Source: Franconibacter helveticus LMG 23732 (GTDB lineage Bacteria > Pseudomonadota > Gammaproteobacteria > Enterobacterales > Enterobacteriaceae). Taken from it: a stretch of 58,730 nt of DNA. Position numbers and translations under genes: made by a program. The first letter of the stretch is position 1. The number at the start of each line of letters is the position of its first letter. Below the pieces are notes generated by a model that saw only the letters and a list, made by a program, of their open reading frames with translations, was not told where the DNA came from and made no database searches. The stretch spans positions 1 to 58,730 of the forward strand of contig NZ_AWFX01000039.1 of the NCBI RefSeq assembly GCF_000463115.2, given 5' to 3'. Shown in pieces: positions 57,770-58,730 of the stretch.

Positions 57770-58351
57770 TCAAAGTTCTTCATCAACTTTGTACCTCTCT
57801 CTCTTGCTTGTAATTTGGGAAATTTTTTCCTGCATGGTTGGGATAACCCATGTTTTTAAGTCGCTTTCTGGAAAAAGGTTTTCTTTTCGAATCTCACAAG
57901 CAAGTTTTGCTGCTTTCAAACCTAATTGGGCGAACTGTAATTGCCTCTCATCAAAATATTCCCGATTATCAGGCAGGGAACTCATCTCGCTCATAAAACT
58001 TATATTATCTACAGCTCTACGTTGCAAAGGAGGTAAACTACAAATTCCGTACATTGTTTCTGATTTCAGCGCCCTCCAGTTGCCTTTGATGACTGAATAA
58101 TCAATGACATCTGGTAAAAGGACTACTGGCGTTAATTCCCCATGAGGATCCGTAGGCTCGCCATCATCATTCACAACTTCTGCACATTTCCTAGAATAGC
58201 TTTCAAGTAAAAAGACAATCTCAACACATATGAACCTCCTTTCCGGAGATGATTGCTTGTTCTCCTTAAACCAAACAATAGCGTGATTTGTAAAATGCCC
58301 AATAACCCCACCAGCAACACCACCAATTAAACTTCCCAACCAAGCATCCAT
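57770..58351 (-). CDS. Membrane-anchored prophage protein, possible exclusion function
   Basis: This 193-residue protein is AT-rich. Its N-terminus is a glycine-zipper-like membrane segment (WLGSLIGGVAGGVIGHFTNH), followed by a soluble domain of about 160 residues with aromatic and acidic patches (DVIDYSVIKGNWRALKSETM). The composition is unlike the GC-rich neighbours, so it may be a foreign accessory gene. It lies beside the ninB cluster. Such N-terminally anchored small proteins often block superinfecting DNA; here this is only inference. Confidence 0.6.
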   Translation of the reverse strand: MDAWLGSLIGGVAGGVIGHFTNHAIVWFKENKQSSPERRFICVEIVFLLESYSRKCAEVVNDDGEPTDPHGELTPVVLLPDVIDYSVIKGNWRALKSETMYGICSLPPLQRRAVDNISFMSEMSSLPDNREYFDERQLQFAQLGLKAAKLACEIRKENLFPESDLKTWVIPTMQEKISQITSKRERYKVDEEL

Positions 58352-58484
58352 AAAAGCACCTTTTTTATTGGAGTCATCAACTCATGACATGCCGATAATC
58401 GGAAACCTTTGCTAGCGTTAAGCTAACCTAACAAAAATAATGAAGACGTCTGCAAATTAATCAGATAATTTGATGTATAAATTT
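58352..58484. other. AT-rich spacer upstream of the membrane-anchored gene
   Basis: About 130 AT-rich bases with no gene I can support. It should contain the promoter or ribosome site of the 193-residue gene; I see no strong match by eye. Confidence 0.4.
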
Positions 58485-58538
58485 TCACCTCTCCCAAGCG
58501 TAACGCCTTGGTTTTATCACGAGCGTCTTGTTACTCAT
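58485..58538 (-). CDS. Possible 17-residue ORF
   Basis: The frame MSNKTLVIKPRRYAWER begins with an ATG that overlaps the stop of the 59-residue gene by four bases. Such chaining is common in early phage operons. It is too short to judge. Confidence 0.3.
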   Translation of the reverse strand: MSNKTLVIKPRRYAWER

Positions 58539-58714
58539 GGTGCCTCTTCCAACCTTTTTACTCTGATATTTTGTATGCGCAACTTGGCTGCAAGGTGAGC
58601 TTTAGCCTCGGCTCTGGTTGTCGGCTTAGACTTATCAGTTTGATATAAAACTGATACTTGAATCGCCACGGATAATCTAGACACTTCCGAGCCGTTGATA
58701 ATACTGGTTTTCAT
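58535..58714 (-). CDS. 59-residue early-region protein
   Basis: The protein MKTSIINGSEVSRLSVAIQV then SKPTTRAEAKAHLAAKLRIQ and ending RVKRLEEAP is basic and helical. It lies between the unseen replication region and the nin cluster. I do not recognise a family. It overlaps the stop of the preceding partial frame and the 17-residue frame. Confidence 0.5.
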   Translation of the reverse strand: MKTSIINGSEVSRLSVAIQVSVLYQTDKSKPTTRAEAKAHLAAKLRIQNIRVKRLEEAP

Positions 58715-58730
58715 ATTCTGTCGGTGACAT
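58677..58730 (-). CDS. C-terminal end of an early prophage gene (partial)
   Basis: The visible frame reads MSPTEYENQYYQRLGSV and stops with TAG at 58677-58679; the gene may continue beyond the right edge or start exactly at the visible ATG. It overlaps the start of the 59-residue gene. It would belong to the replication or early operon. Identity cannot be determined. Confidence 0.35.
   Translation of the reverse strand: MSPTEYENQYYQRLGSV

Overview
The window comes from a chromosome of the family Enterobacteriaceae, probably close to Cronobacter, Enterobacter or Franconibacter. The evidence is the E. coli-like backbone order glyW-cysT-leuZ / pgsA / uvrC / uvrY / yecF / sdiA / tcyN-tcyL-dcyD / tcyJ-fliZ-fliA / fliC / fliDST / yedD / yedEF / yedK, near-identity of FliA to the E. 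coli protein as I remember it, and a fliB flagellin methylase as in Salmonella. The genus cannot be fixed from the sequence alone.

Layout. (1) 1-2593: the end of an integrative element. It holds the last 72 bases of an IS1 copy, a small zinc-ribbon gene, a tyrosine integrase, and a divergent cargo gene that loosely resembles the uracil-DNA-glycosylase superfamily. It lies against the 3' side of the leuZ tRNA gene. (2) 2594-9369: the tRNA operon and the pgsA, uvrC, uvrY, yecF and sdiA block (phospholipid synthesis, nucleotide excision repair, BarA/UvrY signalling, acyl-homoserine-lactone sensing), plus a CaiB-type CoA-transferase gene inserted next to sdiA. (3) 9370-12823: L-cystine uptake (tcyJ, tcyL, tcyN) with D-cysteine desulfhydrase (dcyD). 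(4) 12824-19651: late flagellar genes. These are fliZ, sigma-28 fliA, the flagellin lysine methylase fliB, fliC, and the cap/chaperone operon fliDST, with back-to-back sigma-28 promoters for fliC and fliD. (5) 19652-24161: yedD, yedE-yedF, yedK and a membrane acyltransferase. amyA, which follows fliT in E. coli, is absent.

(6) About 24290 to the right edge: one lambdoid siphovirus prophage, read almost wholly on the minus strand and continuing past the window. From right to left it has the end of the early region and nin-like genes (ninB, ninE, ybcO-like, rusA), the late antiterminator Q, a terminator in the tR' position, a candidate type II serine tRNA, a TerB-like gene, lysis genes (pinholin-like holin, SAR endolysin, overlapping Rz/Rz1), terminase, portal, head, connector and lambda-type tail genes (tape measure, M, L, K, I, J), a tail fibre with an S74-like chaperone end, and a LexA-box operon with an UmuD-like protein. 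No prophage integrase or repressor lies inside the window, so both should be to the right.

How the parts fit. The prophage late transcript should start just after Q and pass many intrinsic terminators, several of which flank short accessory genes (lipoproteins, a secreted protein, membrane proteins). These accessory genes, the SOS-box module, the tRNA-like gene with the long hairpin beside it, and the cargo gene next to leuZ are the least explained parts of the window.
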